NCBI RefSeq assembly: GCF_010111755.1
Contig: NC_088951.1
Span: 372,001-436,000, forward strand
DNA from: Nakaseomyces glabratus
Lineage: Eukaryota; Ascomycota; Saccharomycetes; Saccharomycetales; Saccharomycetaceae
DNA length: 64,000 bases
Direction: 5' to 3'
Part shown: positions 10,203-19,902 of the stretch, one piece after another
Position numbering within the stretch: the stretch's first letter is position 1
How the letters are laid out: the number at the start of each line of letters is the position of its first letter
Program-made: the position numbers and the translations under genes
Notes under the pieces: generated by a model
Databases searched by the model: none
What the model saw: the letters and a program-made list of their open reading frames with translations, nothing else
Told to the model about the DNA's origin: nothing

Positions 10203-10430
10203 ATGAACTTCTATGTATGTAACAACAGTTCTACAATAACAACAGACATAGGAGCAGAGTCCTATAAGAAGGTCTCGACACATTCAGAGATCCGATATAA
10301 AAGCAGTACTATCAGTTTCACATATGACGTCTTCTCAGCAATTAGATACTATATTATGTCTTTGACTCATACTGATAACAACTCTTCTCACACATTTCTT
10401 GTAAACTATGCCGAGGCATCTGAGTACTAA
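10203..10430 (+). CDS. Small ORF of unknown status behind a PAC/TATA promoter
   Basis: A 75-codon frame, MNFYVCNN onward, with no domain I recognise. Its only support is the promoter-like element set 60-100 bases upstream. A GTATGT hexamer (consensus yeast 5' splice site) follows the fourth codon at 10215-10220, and TACTAAT at 10425-10431 resembles a branch site. The frame could therefore be largely intron or non-coding. Splicing to the YAG at 10445 gives only a short continuation before a stop. Treat as hypothetical. Confidence 0.2.
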   Translation: MNFYVCNNSSTITTDIGAESYKKVSTHSEIRYKSSTISFTYDVFSAIRYYIMSLTHTDNNSSHTFLVNYAEASEY

Positions 10431-10844
10431 TCGTTGAGCCCTTAGGAAAGCATTCGTGCTCCCTCGGACCAAATATTCAAATGGTAGAGCACCTACACTT
10501 TTCCACTACTCTTTTCGAGTTTAGAGACCCTCTCGCAGGTGATACCATCACTATCGCCTCCACACAAATTTAGTATCTTGTAGCAAACTCATCATCAATT
10601 CTCCTATAGGCGATGAGCTGGTCTTTGCCAGTTGGCCAATATTCTTTCCACTACGAAGTGATATTTTATTTCATCTAAGGTGCAATGCCGCTAATAAACT
10701 GCAGTACAAAAAACCGTATATCTGTTTACAAGATTTATTTTCGCATTTTTCCGGGTCGTACTGAGGAGCTCCACTACCACTTCTAGTGCAGCTCAGGAAC
10801 ATCCGTACGCGGGCTCTTCGCCTTTGTTATGAACTCAATCTGAA

Positions 10845-11144
10845 ATGGAAAAAGCTACTTCTCGATCGATATCTAAGGAGAATTACGCCAAGAAGGAGCC
10901 GCACAGAATATGTTACAACAATATAAAAATCGGGATTAAAAACGCACGGAAGATCTCACCAGCCATACGTTTCTTTCTTTTTCTTATTTGTTTTGCATTC
11001 ATTGTTTCAGTTGTGCAGATGTTTCTAAGTAACACGCTTGATATATTAGTTCGTTTCTTTTTTTTGCTTTTTGTTGTTGTTGTTTTCCTTCAATTCATTA
11101 CTCTCCTAGGGGACATATACTCCGGAAAAACCAAGAATCGCTGA
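10845..11144 (+). CDS. Hypothetical 99-residue protein with two hydrophobic segments
   Basis: A 99-codon frame with a basic N-terminal 40 residues, two hydrophobic segments (about 42-62 and 69-89) and a basic C terminus. This would be a plausible small hairpin membrane protein. The hydrophobic part is coded by T-rich tracts (TTTCTTTTTTTTGC and GTTGTTGTTG), which give Phe, Leu and Val by composition alone, so it may be chance. I recognise no family. A PAC decamer lies about 230 bases upstream. Conservation in a sister species would decide. Confidence 0.22.
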   Translation: MEKATSRSISKENYAKKEPHRICYNNIKIGIKNARKISPAIRFFLFLICFAFIVSVVQMFLSNTLDILVRFFFLLFVVVVFLQFITLLGDIYSGKTKNR

Positions 11145-12051
11145 TACCAATCCCGTTTTAATTAATGATGAACCACTATTGATCTGTTCAAAACCTTGTT
11201 CAGGTAATACAGTATAAGCGCTGTAGTAAATGGAACTTAGTTTCCTTACTGCCATTTGTGCGCTTGTTACTGAGCGTTTTGTTTTTTCCTTTTATTTTTT
11301 TCGCTTCGCTTAGATCTTTGCTGAGAGTTCGATGCTCTTCCCATTGCAAGTGGTAAAAGAGAAGAATGCCGTAGCAACAATAGTCTGGTACATTAGTTTC
11401 TATGGATCTACAGTTCCTTTACCCACCACCATTAATTTGAACAATGACGTAGTCCTTCACTTTTATCTACAGCCCTGAACGATCCTCGTCGGTGGGCTAA
11501 GCATCGCTGTTTCTAAATATAACCTGTTAGTAATAACCAGTCAAGAGCTTGCTTACGGTGTTATGCAAGGGATTCACTCGTAATGACCCGGCCACCCAGG
11601 TACTGGAATTTACCTCTCATATACTTGACATGGATGGAAGTAACAAATATATCGAATTCGAGACTCAATTTCTCCCAAAGTCCGACAGCGAATGACGTTG
11701 TTTCCTCGAATAGTTGTCTAATGAATCTATATTTAGATGAGTCGCGCGCGCCCCCTTTAAATTGTATGCCATTTTATGCATTTCGCATGGTTTCGCAGAA
11801 AATGAAAGGTAACTTACACCAACGCGAAATCAGTCTATGATAAGACTTTACCCTATTAAAAAAAAGGCAGAGCGTTTCTTTGAACATCGGCTATAAAACA
11901 TCTTTATTTGAAACTGTAAATAACTAAACAGAAAACTAGAGTAGCTAAGATAAATGCTAAAAATACTTATCTCTAACACAAGAAAAGTAACGAAATGAAT
12001 TTTTGAAAAGTTAATCCTCATCTACAAAATTGCTTATAGGGTGCGAATAGT

Positions 12052-15000
12052 TTACACGGACAAGTACTTCTCCATTATACTATTTGCTAGCTCCAAGTTA
12101 CCACTTTCCTGGTATATTAACATTGAATTATAAGCTGCATGCTTCTTCAAAGCACCGTCCTCGTAACTGTCCAGCACCTTCTTGTAGTATTCTATAGCTT
12201 TTGAAACAAGACCAATCATGTGGTAAGCGCGACCCATGTTATAGTCCGCTTCCTGTCTTTCAATTCTGGTATACATAGATTGCCTTATGCTATAGTATTT
12301 CTTCAGGTAGCGCAACCCGTGCATTAATTGGAAATGTCTATTAGCAGTCAACCTCTGCATTGACCTGTGCATATGTGCTAGCCCCATCATTAAATTAACC
12401 ATCGGATCATCAGGCATATCTTTCTCCAAGAATGACAGATACTGTAAGGCAGATAAGAAACCTCTGCTACTATACAGCAATACAGCATAGATATAATACA
12501 GATAAGGAGATGGCCTCCTCTCCGGATTTTCAACTTCTTTGTTGGTTAATGAAGCCTGTCCAGTAACATGAGTGTCATATCTTATGCTATCGAAGGCTTT
12601 CAATTGTCTTAGAAAAAACTTTTGCTGGACTGTTGAACTTAAAATGTTCAATGCATCCTGACCATGTGCCAAAGAATACATGAAAACTTGTAACACTTTC
12701 CTATTAAATTGAAATTGATTTAATAAACCACGCAATGACTCTGTCAGTTCCGATTCGTCTTTATTCTCCAAAAGAATTCCCAGTTTTACAAATCTCATTA
12801 TCTTGGCACGAATAGGATCTTGAAAGAATACGTTAACTTCCTGAGCAGTATCGATAACACTGAGCCCATCTTCTACGCTTTGATGTTTTGTTATTACAAG
12901 AGAAAGTTCCATAAACAATTCAAACCACTGATCGTATGTTAAACCTCTCAGCTCAGTAGTAGAAGATAAGATGACTCTTTCTTCCAGTACTGGTAAATCA
13001 TTGACAAATGATTCTCCCTCTACTAACTTAGAAAGTTGTTCTACTTTATAATCAATAGGCGTGGTAAATTTTTTCGTCCTTTTTATAATACCAACAAATT
13101 TCTTTGATCTACTTTTAGCAAAAAAGTTTTTGACACTAGAAAATATATCAATTAGTTCCGAAACAATATCAATCCATTTTTTAGTGTCTTGATCTGATCC
13201 CATTAACATACCTTCCTTATACTCATGTACCTTTTCATATTTCTTTATAACTTTTGATCTCATCTTCTTTTCACGATCAAGCCTTTCACGCTCTGCATCC
13301 AAAGGTGTTCTCTTTTTCTTTGTATTAAAAACTCTGTATTTACTGTCTTCCAGAAGTGGCTTTTCTGATGTATCCTTATCTACCCTCTGTTCATGCTCTG
13401 ATTCATGCTCTGGCTCTGGTTCTGGTTCCGTCTCACTGACAAATTCTTCTATACGTGGCTTTTTAGTTGGGCCTTGATCATATATAGACTCTGCCTGACG
13501 TTTTCTTTCTTCAATAACATCAACTAGCAACTGGCGAAAGGTAGTTTTGTCACCCAAATAGTAATTGATTTCTGCAACATTCAATTTTGCGTCCATCGAC
13601 TTGGGATCCATTTCCAGAACTTTATCACCATACTCTTTAGCTTTTTCGTAGTCTTCTATCTCTTTATAACATTTAGTGAGCGGCTCGTACAACTCGATTG
13701 TACACCACTCAGGAATTGACAGTAATGGAGTAAAAAAGTCAATGGCCTCTTTATACTTCTCTGACTTCGTCAGTGCCAGCCCAACTTCAAAGTATAAATC
13801 TGATACATCAGAAAACGGCTCGTCATAAAGAAATTGAAAGTGATTAAGAGCTTCCATGACATTCTCATTTCGTAGGTGCAAAAGACCTAAACGAATCCTA
13901 ATATCAATTGGCATTGAGTATGACTTTGTCTTCTCCGATTCTGGTAATGCATCATATCTACCATTCTTTGCTCTCCTATCATCAAATTCAGAGTCATCGT
14001 GTACATCATCCCAAAAAGTCTGACCCTCTCTATGCTGAATCCACCTAGCACACCGTTTAATCAATGATATACTATCAAGCTTTTTCTGATTGCTTTTTAG
14101 ACAAAGTTCTGCTAAAATATTCAAACTCGACCACTCAAAGAACACGCAATTATATTTCTTGTTAATTTTTTTAAAATCAACAGTTGGATACATATTCAGT
14201 TCCTCTGGATTTTGTATATCATAATCGTCCTCATCTCCTTGGTCTTCATCCGAGTTTTTAGAATTTGGATCATCATCGTCATCGTCATCTGAAGACTCAA
14301 ACACTGCTTCTGATGCTCTAATTATTGCCTGTCGCCTTTTAATATTCTTTTCAAAACTTTCAAGATAGAGCTCAATAGCTTTCTCAACCTTGTTATAGTC
14401 TACATATAAAATAGCAAGTTCTCTCAAAATATTAGCATCTGACGGACTCTTAGTGTACATCTTCTGGAAGCCATCCAACGCTCTTGCAATTTGACCAGTT
14501 TGCTTGTAAAGCAAAGCTCTCCTATAAATACATTCCCATTCTTCTTTGTTTAAGTGGATTACCCTTGAGAAACAATAAATTGCCTGTCTGATGTGTCCAA
14601 GATCTGAAGATAAGATAGCTACAATTTTCCAAAACTCCCAATCAGAAGCATTCAAGTGTGCTGCTAAAAACCATGAATTACAGCAATCATTCATTCTTCC
14701 TTGTAGCTGGTAAATATCACCCAGTGTCTCGTATGCTGCGAAATTTCTAGGGTCTTTTTTGATCACTTCATTGAAGAGGCGCTCTGCCTCAGGCAGATCC
14801 TGTTTAACAAAAGCTTCATTGGCTTGAGAAATAAGCTGAGCAACTTCCGGATCATTAATGGCTTTGACACGAGCCATTGGCCTTTTCTTACTACTTTTCT
14901 TATTGTTACTTTTATTGTTCTTCTTCCGCTTGACTTTAAAATTATTTGCTTCTCTAATTGCATCCATAAAATTATCTTCCTCGTCTTCCTCATCTTCTTC

Positions 15001-15240
15001 AAAGTCCTCAACATCGGTAAAGATCGCCAACAAAGAGTCATCTCCTTCTTTGCTACCATCATACACTTCGCCATCATTGATTCTATAAGCACCGTCCCGG
15101 TCGTGATCATAATCAATTATATTCCTCAGCCCTTCAATATTTTCATAAAACTGACCTTCTTCATCGGGACTCATATCAACTTCTTCATGCATGTCACCAT
15201 TTGATACAGAATCCTCAGGATCACTCTCACTCCTGATCAT
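12052..15240 (-). CDS. TFC4: TFIIIC 131-kDa subunit Tfc4 (tau131)
   Basis: A 1062-residue protein, near the 1025 residues of yeast Tfc4. The acidic N terminus is followed by a basic stretch (KVKRKKNNKS), then TPR repeats in two arrays. The first is about residues 120-300 and further repeats lie in the middle and C-terminal thirds, separated by an acidic/basic linker (EPEPEPEHESEHE). Tfc4 is the TFIIIC subunit that bridges A-box-bound tauA to TFIIIB by contacting Brf1 and Bdp1, and so recruits Pol III to tRNA genes. I chose the ATG at 15240 (MIRSESDPED). The upstream in-frame ATG at 15372 would add 44 hydrophobic residues unlike the family. Codon use is AT-rich. Confidence 0.95.
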   Translation of the reverse strand: MIRSESDPEDSVSNGDMHEEVDMSPDEEGQFYENIEGLRNIIDYDHDRDGAYRINDGEVYDGSKEGDDSLLAIFTDVEDFEEDEEDEEDNFMDAIREANNFKVKRKKNNKSNNKKSSKKRPMARVKAINDPEVAQLISQANEAFVKQDLPEAERLFNEVIKKDPRNFAAYETLGDIYQLQGRMNDCCNSWFLAAHLNASDWEFWKIVAILSSDLGHIRQAIYCFSRVIHLNKEEWECIYRRALLYKQTGQIARALDGFQKMYTKSPSDANILRELAILYVDYNKVEKAIELYLESFEKNIKRRQAIIRASEAVFESSDDDDDDDPNSKNSDEDQGDEDDYDIQNPEELNMYPTVDFKKINKKYNCVFFEWSSLNILAELCLKSNQKKLDSISLIKRCARWIQHREGQTFWDDVHDDSEFDDRRAKNGRYDALPESEKTKSYSMPIDIRIRLGLLHLRNENVMEALNHFQFLYDEPFSDVSDLYFEVGLALTKSEKYKEAIDFFTPLLSIPEWCTIELYEPLTKCYKEIEDYEKAKEYGDKVLEMDPKSMDAKLNVAEINYYLGDKTTFRQLLVDVIEERKRQAESIYDQGPTKKPRIEEFVSETEPEPEPEHESEHEQRVDKDTSEKPLLEDSKYRVFNTKKKRTPLDAERERLDREKKMRSKVIKKYEKVHEYKEGMLMGSDQDTKKWIDIVSELIDIFSSVKNFFAKSRSKKFVGIIKRTKKFTTPIDYKVEQLSKLVEGESFVNDLPVLEERVILSSTTELRGLTYDQWFELFMELSLVITKHQSVEDGLSVIDTAQEVNVFFQDPIRAKIMRFVKLGILLENKDESELTESLRGLLNQFQFNRKVLQVFMYSLAHGQDALNILSSTVQQKFFLRQLKAFDSIRYDTHVTGQASLTNKEVENPERRPSPYLYYIYAVLLYSSRGFLSALQYLSFLEKDMPDDPMVNLMMGLAHMHRSMQRLTANRHFQLMHGLRYLKKYYSIRQSMYTRIERQEADYNMGRAYHMIGLVSKAIEYYKKVLDSYEDGALKKHAAYNSMLIYQESGNLELANSIMEKYLSV

Positions 15241-15747
15241 TTGTAACCTTTTTAAGTATATATTATTTGAATCACAAAAGTTGACGCGCTTCAAATGCCT
15301 TCCTTGGAGACCAACAGCAAAGTACAAACTTACGCAGAATTTCAAAAAACAGAAATAGAGTATAACGAACAAACTATAGCCAGACTGGTTACTGATAGCT
15401 GCAACTCAATTGGCTTTAGAATATATTTCAAAGTAGTATTTAACCTAAGTTCAAGATCTAGTAGATTATAGTTGCGTTTTTTGGTCTCCAGCTGGGTTCG
15501 AATGGCGAATGAAGAAGAGATATGATGTCACATGACTATATAGTATAAGTACTGGTATTGCAGCTTATCATATGGTATTGGCAAAGGAATAGAAAGTGTT
15601 AATCGTCTAGTAGTGTACTCTCTAATGTATACTTCTCTTCAGTTCTCGCTTCACTGAGGAATTTCCTGTAGTAGGTCCTTGGAAACATATACTCTGGTAC
15701 AAAATGAGGGGAGACCATTTGCTATATATATATATTGCTAGACAGGA
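15241..15747. other. TFC4 promoter and MAK5 3' flank
   Basis: About 500 bases upstream of TFC4 and downstream of MAK5. A Cbf1-type GTCACATG is at 15527-15534. A GGTTCGAATGG string near 15487 resembles a Pol III B box, but no cloverleaf can be folded around it. Confidence 0.5.
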
Positions 15748-17949
15748 CTACTTAGTTTTCTGCTTCTTGTTCGATTTACCTTTCTTTAGTACATTCAAGG
15801 CATCAGTCTTTTCATGACCGATAATGTTGTGATGCCCTCTTTTCTTAACTAGACTGTCTGCTAGGTTTACAAGACCACCTGTTAAGTAACTTCTTCTCAT
15901 ATCTTTTCTGATAGGAATTTTCAATAGATGTGTCAATTCAGCTTTCATTGATTTCAGCTCGTTCTTATCCAAAGTCTTATTCATTTTCTTGTTCTTGTTT
16001 TTAGCTAAAATAATATCCTTGTCTTCTTCATCCGAATCCATATCTATTCCTAGCTCGTCAGCTGCCTGCTTCAGCCAATTACTGTCCTTCCTCAATGATC
16101 TAGACGCCAGCTCATGCTCGGCAATGTCATTAGCCAATGAACTTCTCTCCCTCAACTGTTGTAAAATATCTATTTCAATTGGAAGAAGTGGGACAGTTTG
16201 CTGCCATTTTTTGTTCTTAGTACTCTTGCTTATTTGTTCTTTAGAAGCTAACAATCTTCTTAGTTTACGTAATGGTCCCATGGCTTCCTGTGGGGAACAT
16301 ATCATAACCGCAACACCTTCGTTATCACCTCTTGCTGTTCTACCAGATCTATGGATGTACGTGTCTGCAGAATGTGGCAAGTGGTAGTGAACGACATGCT
16401 TAATACCCTTAATATCTAAACCTCTGGCAGCAACATCACTGGCAATAAGCACAGTGGGTTTGCCTAAATGGTTGTTTTTCGAAGCCATTGCTTCAAATTT
16501 CTCTAAGTTCTTTAAACGATTCTTCTGAGTCATAGAAGAATGTATTTGGAAAGAGTTGATTCCTAGGTTAATCAGGTATGCATTTAATTTCTTGACAGAT
16601 TCAATAGAGTTACAGAATATAAGTGTTGTACCAGGATACAGTGTAACAAAATAGTAACAGTATAAGTCTCGCTCTAGTGGTGCACACTCGATCAAGGACT
16701 CCTTGATCTGTGCACTTATCTTATCTTCTGGGTTAGCATCTATCATCATTGGCTTAGACTTGAAGTTAATCTTCGTCATTAGATGTTTCAAGACTGACTC
16801 CATCTCTGATTCATCCTTGCTGTTATTTTTCTTCTTCCATGAACTGTTCGCCAATTTATCGAATAGATCAGTTGAGAATGTGGCGGAGTATATCAGAGTT
16901 TGCCAATACTCCATATTTTTCAAGGACTTACGTATTCTTCCCAAATGCTTTAAGATTTTCTCAAATTCATCAAAGTGACCATCCTGTAACAACCTATCAG
17001 CTTCATCAAGTACAAGAACGTCAATCTTCGCAAACCTTTTCATGAGCTCCTCATTCTTCTCAATCAGTTCTAAGAATCGACCAGGCGTAGCCACCACGAT
17101 CCTGGCACTGCCATCGTATTTCAGTAATCTTTCCTGCTTCTGTATGGATAAACCACCGGTTAGCGATAATATCATGTATGGATTCTTCTTTAGTAGCATG
17201 CTGCAAACGTTTTGTAAGTGCTTAGTCACTTGTTGAGCCAGTTCTCTAGTAGGAGTAAAGATAATACCATTAGTTCTTAAATTGTCCTTTGATTTGATCA
17301 TCTTCTCGATGATGGGTATACCGTACGCAAGAGTTTTACCGGAACCCGTCGAGGCTTTACCCATGATATCCTTACCTTCTAAGGCAGCTGGTATACTGAG
17401 CTTTTGAATTGGAGTCATCTCTGTAAAGCCTAGGTTGGATAAACCGTTTATGGTAGTCATTGACAGATCAACAGTATCAGTCCACCCTGGTAATTCCCCA
17501 GACCCAACATCTGAAAGATCGACATCGATATCAAATACATTAGTAGCCAAGTCATCTTCTGGAGTCTCCTTCTCATCTTCATGTTTTTCACTGTCCACTC
17601 CTTTATCTATTTGTTCCACTCTAGCTTGTTCTTGTTTTTGTTTCACTTCCGGTTCATCTGCCTCTGCAACATCTTCTTCTTCTTCTTCCTCTTCTTCTGC
17701 TTCCTCTACATCGCCATCGTCTTCTTGTTCCATGGCATCAAAGTCTGGAAAGTCGCTCTCTGAGCTCTCCTCCTCCTCCTTCACCTGTGCTTCAGAAGCA
17801 ATGAACTGCACTTGCCCATTGACCACCTTGACGTCAACACCATCGATCTCTTCCAGCCCGTAGAACCCACCAAAGTCATCCAGAGTGTCTGGAATATCAA
17901 CTTTCTTCCACTTCAGCTCCTTATCCGTAGCAACTACCCGCTTACCCAT
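15748..17949 (-). CDS. MAK5: DEAD-box RNA helicase Mak5 (60S biogenesis)
   Basis: A 733-residue nucleolar RNA helicase. Motifs are intact: Walker A ASTGSGKT 199-206, TPTRELA near 232-238, DEAD 315-318, SAT 355-357 and HRSGRTAR 533-540. The N terminus holds an uninterrupted acidic run (about residues 81-95) coded by GAA/GAG repeats, and the C terminus is Lys-rich, both typical of Mak5. It acts in early assembly of pre-60S particles and was found through killer-virus maintenance in yeast. It is divergent from BMT2, as YBR142W and YBR141C are, across a 308-base promoter with three PAC elements. MAK5 is chosen over other DEAD proteins by the MGKRVVATDKELKWKKVDIPDTLDDFGG start and the neighbour. 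Confidence 0.96.
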   Translation of the reverse strand: MGKRVVATDKELKWKKVDIPDTLDDFGGFYGLEEIDGVDVKVVNGQVQFIASEAQVKEEEESSESDFPDFDAMEQEDDGDVEEAEEEEEEEEDVAEADEPEVKQKQEQARVEQIDKGVDSEKHEDEKETPEDDLATNVFDIDVDLSDVGSGELPGWTDTVDLSMTTINGLSNLGFTEMTPIQKLSIPAALEGKDIMGKASTGSGKTLAYGIPIIEKMIKSKDNLRTNGIIFTPTRELAQQVTKHLQNVCSMLLKKNPYMILSLTGGLSIQKQERLLKYDGSARIVVATPGRFLELIEKNEELMKRFAKIDVLVLDEADRLLQDGHFDEFEKILKHLGRIRKSLKNMEYWQTLIYSATFSTDLFDKLANSSWKKKNNSKDESEMESVLKHLMTKINFKSKPMMIDANPEDKISAQIKESLIECAPLERDLYCYYFVTLYPGTTLIFCNSIESVKKLNAYLINLGINSFQIHSSMTQKNRLKNLEKFEAMASKNNHLGKPTVLIASDVAARGLDIKGIKHVVHYHLPHSADTYIHRSGRTARGDNEGVAVMICSPQEAMGPLRKLRRLLASKEQISKSTKNKKWQQTVPLLPIEIDILQQLRERSSLANDIAEHELASRSLRKDSNWLKQAADELGIDMDSDEEDKDIILAKNKNKKMNKTLDKNELKSMKAELTHLLKIPIRKDMRRSYLTGGLVNLADSLVKKRGHHNIIGHEKTDALNVLKKGKSNKKQKTK

Positions 17950-18257
17950 CGTAAATCAGCTTGCTGTTCTGATCCTCTCGACCCCAAAAAGACCTATCCT
18001 AAAGTAATCACACCGCTATATACAAGCTCATCGCAAGCTCATCGCAAATTTTTTGAAATTTTTCAGAAATTTTTCAGTTTCTCCTTCTCCGTACGACAGT
18101 TTCTGAGGAAATTTCATCAAATCTCCAGAACATTTTGCCCAAATAGCCCAAGTTGCGATGAGCTAGCATATTCAGCTCAGTATATTGCCATTGTGCTATC
18201 TCTCTAACTCATAAGCTATGTGGCACAACTCCAGAGGAAATAACTCTTGCTGGTAAG
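17950..18257. promoter_or_regulatory. Bidirectional MAK5/BMT2 promoter with three PAC elements
   Basis: This 308-base divergent promoter carries exact AGCTCATCGC decamers at 18025-18034 and 18036-18045 (one-base spacer) and the reverse form GCGATGAGCT at 18155-18164. Directly after the tandem pair comes an RRPE-like tract (AAATTTTTTGAAATTTTTC, 18046-18064) and a further AAATTTTTC. PAC is bound by Dot6/Tod6 and RRPE by Stb3 in S. cerevisiae, the standard ribosome-biogenesis regulon pair. Confidence 0.85.
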
Positions 18258-19250
18258 ATGTTGTCTAGGAAGAGGGTAAGCATTAGTGGTAAGAAACCGT
18301 TGAAGGAGGTGCGGATCAAGCCCAGCAAAGCGAGGAGAATCATCAGGAGGTTCCATTTCCTGACTAGTAAGCGGGCCCTTATATGTGAGTTGTTGGAGCT
18401 AGAGCGGCTGCGAGACAATGATGAGGAGTATAACTCGCGTGTGATAGATGCCTATTTGGGCGGCAAGTTGCTGCGGAAGCGGTATGAAGAAGGGCAGGCC
18501 GTTGCAGCTCAGGACGGAATGATGGAGTCCCGACTGTTGCAGATAAGGTCACACTCTGATAAGCCTGCGAAGGAGGAGCTGTTGCGCTGTTTGGGGTATA
18601 TCCAGCGGGAGATACGGGATGGTGGGTTGAAGAACTATCAGATGGCTAGCAAAATCGGGCAAGATAAGGATCGCGGCGGTGATTCTTCGAAGCTGCTGGT
18701 GAAATGGCTCAAAGAGTTGAATTATGATCAGCACACCGAGCTACGTGCATTGGAGATCGGCTCCCTGAGTGTATCGAATCACATATCCCGTTGTAAGATA
18801 TTTGAGGAAGTTGAAAGGATAGACCTCAATAGTAATGATCCTAAGGGAATAAAAAGACAAGACTTCATGAAGAGGCCGCTACCGAGGACGGGTGAGGAGA
18901 AGTTCCATCTGATATCATGTTCCTTAGTGCTAAACTTTGTGAATACACCTGCGGAACGTGGACAAATGTGCCAACGGTTCTCCGAATTCCTGTTCCCTCC
19001 CACTAGCGATGTACCTTCGTATGTATTTGTGGTGTTGCCCCTCCCATGCGTGAATAACTCACGGTATATGACAATCGACCACTTCACTATGATTATGGAC
19101 TCCCTAGGCTATGAATTGATACGTTCACATACATCACACAAGCTCTTCTACTGCCTGTTGAGACTATCGCATCGAGAGTCCAAGCGCAAGTTCCAGAAGA
19201 AAGAGATAAACCCAGGGCCTGGACGCAACAACTTCGCGATTGTCATATAA
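18258..19250 (+). CDS. BMT2: 25S rRNA adenine-N1 methyltransferase Bmt2
   Basis: A 330-residue Rossmann-fold methyltransferase. The SAM-binding motif I is LEIGSL at 165-170, and downstream the acidic loop IDLNS and a motif-IV-like SCSLVLNFV segment follow. Bmt2 makes m1A2142 in 25S rRNA in the nucleolus. The basic N terminus (RKRVSISGKK) suits nucleolar localisation. It is divergent from MAK5 as in S. cerevisiae and shares the PAC-rich promoter, which fits coordinated ribosome-biogenesis expression. The start is the first ATG, eight codons before conserved-looking sequence. Confidence 0.93.
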   Translation: MLSRKRVSISGKKPLKEVRIKPSKARRIIRRFHFLTSKRALICELLELERLRDNDEEYNSRVIDAYLGGKLLRKRYEEGQAVAAQDGMMESRLLQIRSHSDKPAKEELLRCLGYIQREIRDGGLKNYQMASKIGQDKDRGGDSSKLLVKWLKELNYDQHTELRALEIGSLSVSNHISRCKIFEEVERIDLNSNDPKGIKRQDFMKRPLPRTGEEKFHLISCSLVLNFVNTPAERGQMCQRFSEFLFPPTSDVPSYVFVVLPLPCVNNSRYMTIDHFTMIMDSLGYELIRSHTSHKLFYCLLRLSHRESKRKFQKKEINPGPGRNNFAIVI

Positions 19251-19902
19251 CATTCAACCCCAGCACTGTACACAGGTAGCATCAGACTTTCACCAGAAGC
19301 ATTGGCCATATCCATCATGATTTATAGCCAACTGAAAGTATATAGTATATATATATAACAAAAGAGATACACGTGATCATTTAACTTGATGTAACTACTA
19401 TAGTCGTCAATGTAATACAATACGACTAAGGGGAATCCACCTCCAGCATATGCGTGCGAACAAGCAGGAAATTTGGCAGCGAAAACTGGCAAATTGGCCA
19501 ACGCTCTGGGGAATCAAGCATAATAAGAACGAGACACGTCTAGTTAATAGTCATTGTGTGGGTAGCAGCCGCCCATCTGAGTCATTAGCCGCTGAAGTAC
19601 GCACTACGGACCGACAGGGATTTCCTTGAAGACGAGAGATACGTGGAGAAACTTCATTTGGTTGTTGAAAGGATAAGAACTGAGTGATAAAATTGAATAA
19701 TTTCTACCCCCCAGGATCTAATAATTTTTGGTTTGGGACGCTATTTCTGATCCTTCAGTGAATCTAGAAAATTAAGCTTACCTATTGTAAAGGGTATATT
19801 CTTAAAGTGCACAAGATAAGTCCTTGCACCGCTTTACTTTTTTGGATAGGGCTGCTATCACACCATCCGTAAGCGAAAGGAAGATATCTGGAATAGGTCG
19901 CA
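19251..19902. other. BMT2 3' flank and GAL83/SIP2-type gene promoter
   Basis: About 650 bases. A TATA-like run (TATATATATA) near 19347 and the Cbf1-type CACGTGAT at 19370-19377 are visible. No ORF of interest. Confidence 0.45.

Larger units (their letters stand above)
9583..12051. other. 2.5-kb gap with promoter-like elements, no recognised gene
   Basis: The largest stretch here without a recognisable protein gene. At its left it holds a compact promoter-like set: PAC core (10100-10107), oligo-A/T RRPE-like tract (10109-10119) and TATAAAA (10136-10142), then an ATG at 10203. A second PAC decamer is at 10610-10619. Three small plus-strand frames exist (75 codons at 10203-10430, 99 at 10845-11144, 85 at 11583-11840). 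The segment 10430-10830 is more GC-rich than its surroundings and can fold into local hairpins. In S. cerevisiae TRX1 and PDC1 follow YLR042C; neither is here, so the gap also contains a synteny breakpoint. An undetected ncRNA or decayed gene is possible. Confidence 0.5.

Noticed and set aside
11163..11274. ATGATGA and CTGA as possible C/D snoRNA boxes
   Set aside because: No terminal stem and no internal boxes; both words are common by chance.
15484..15500. GGTTCGAATGG resembling a tRNA B box
   Set aside because: No A box and no foldable cloverleaf around it.
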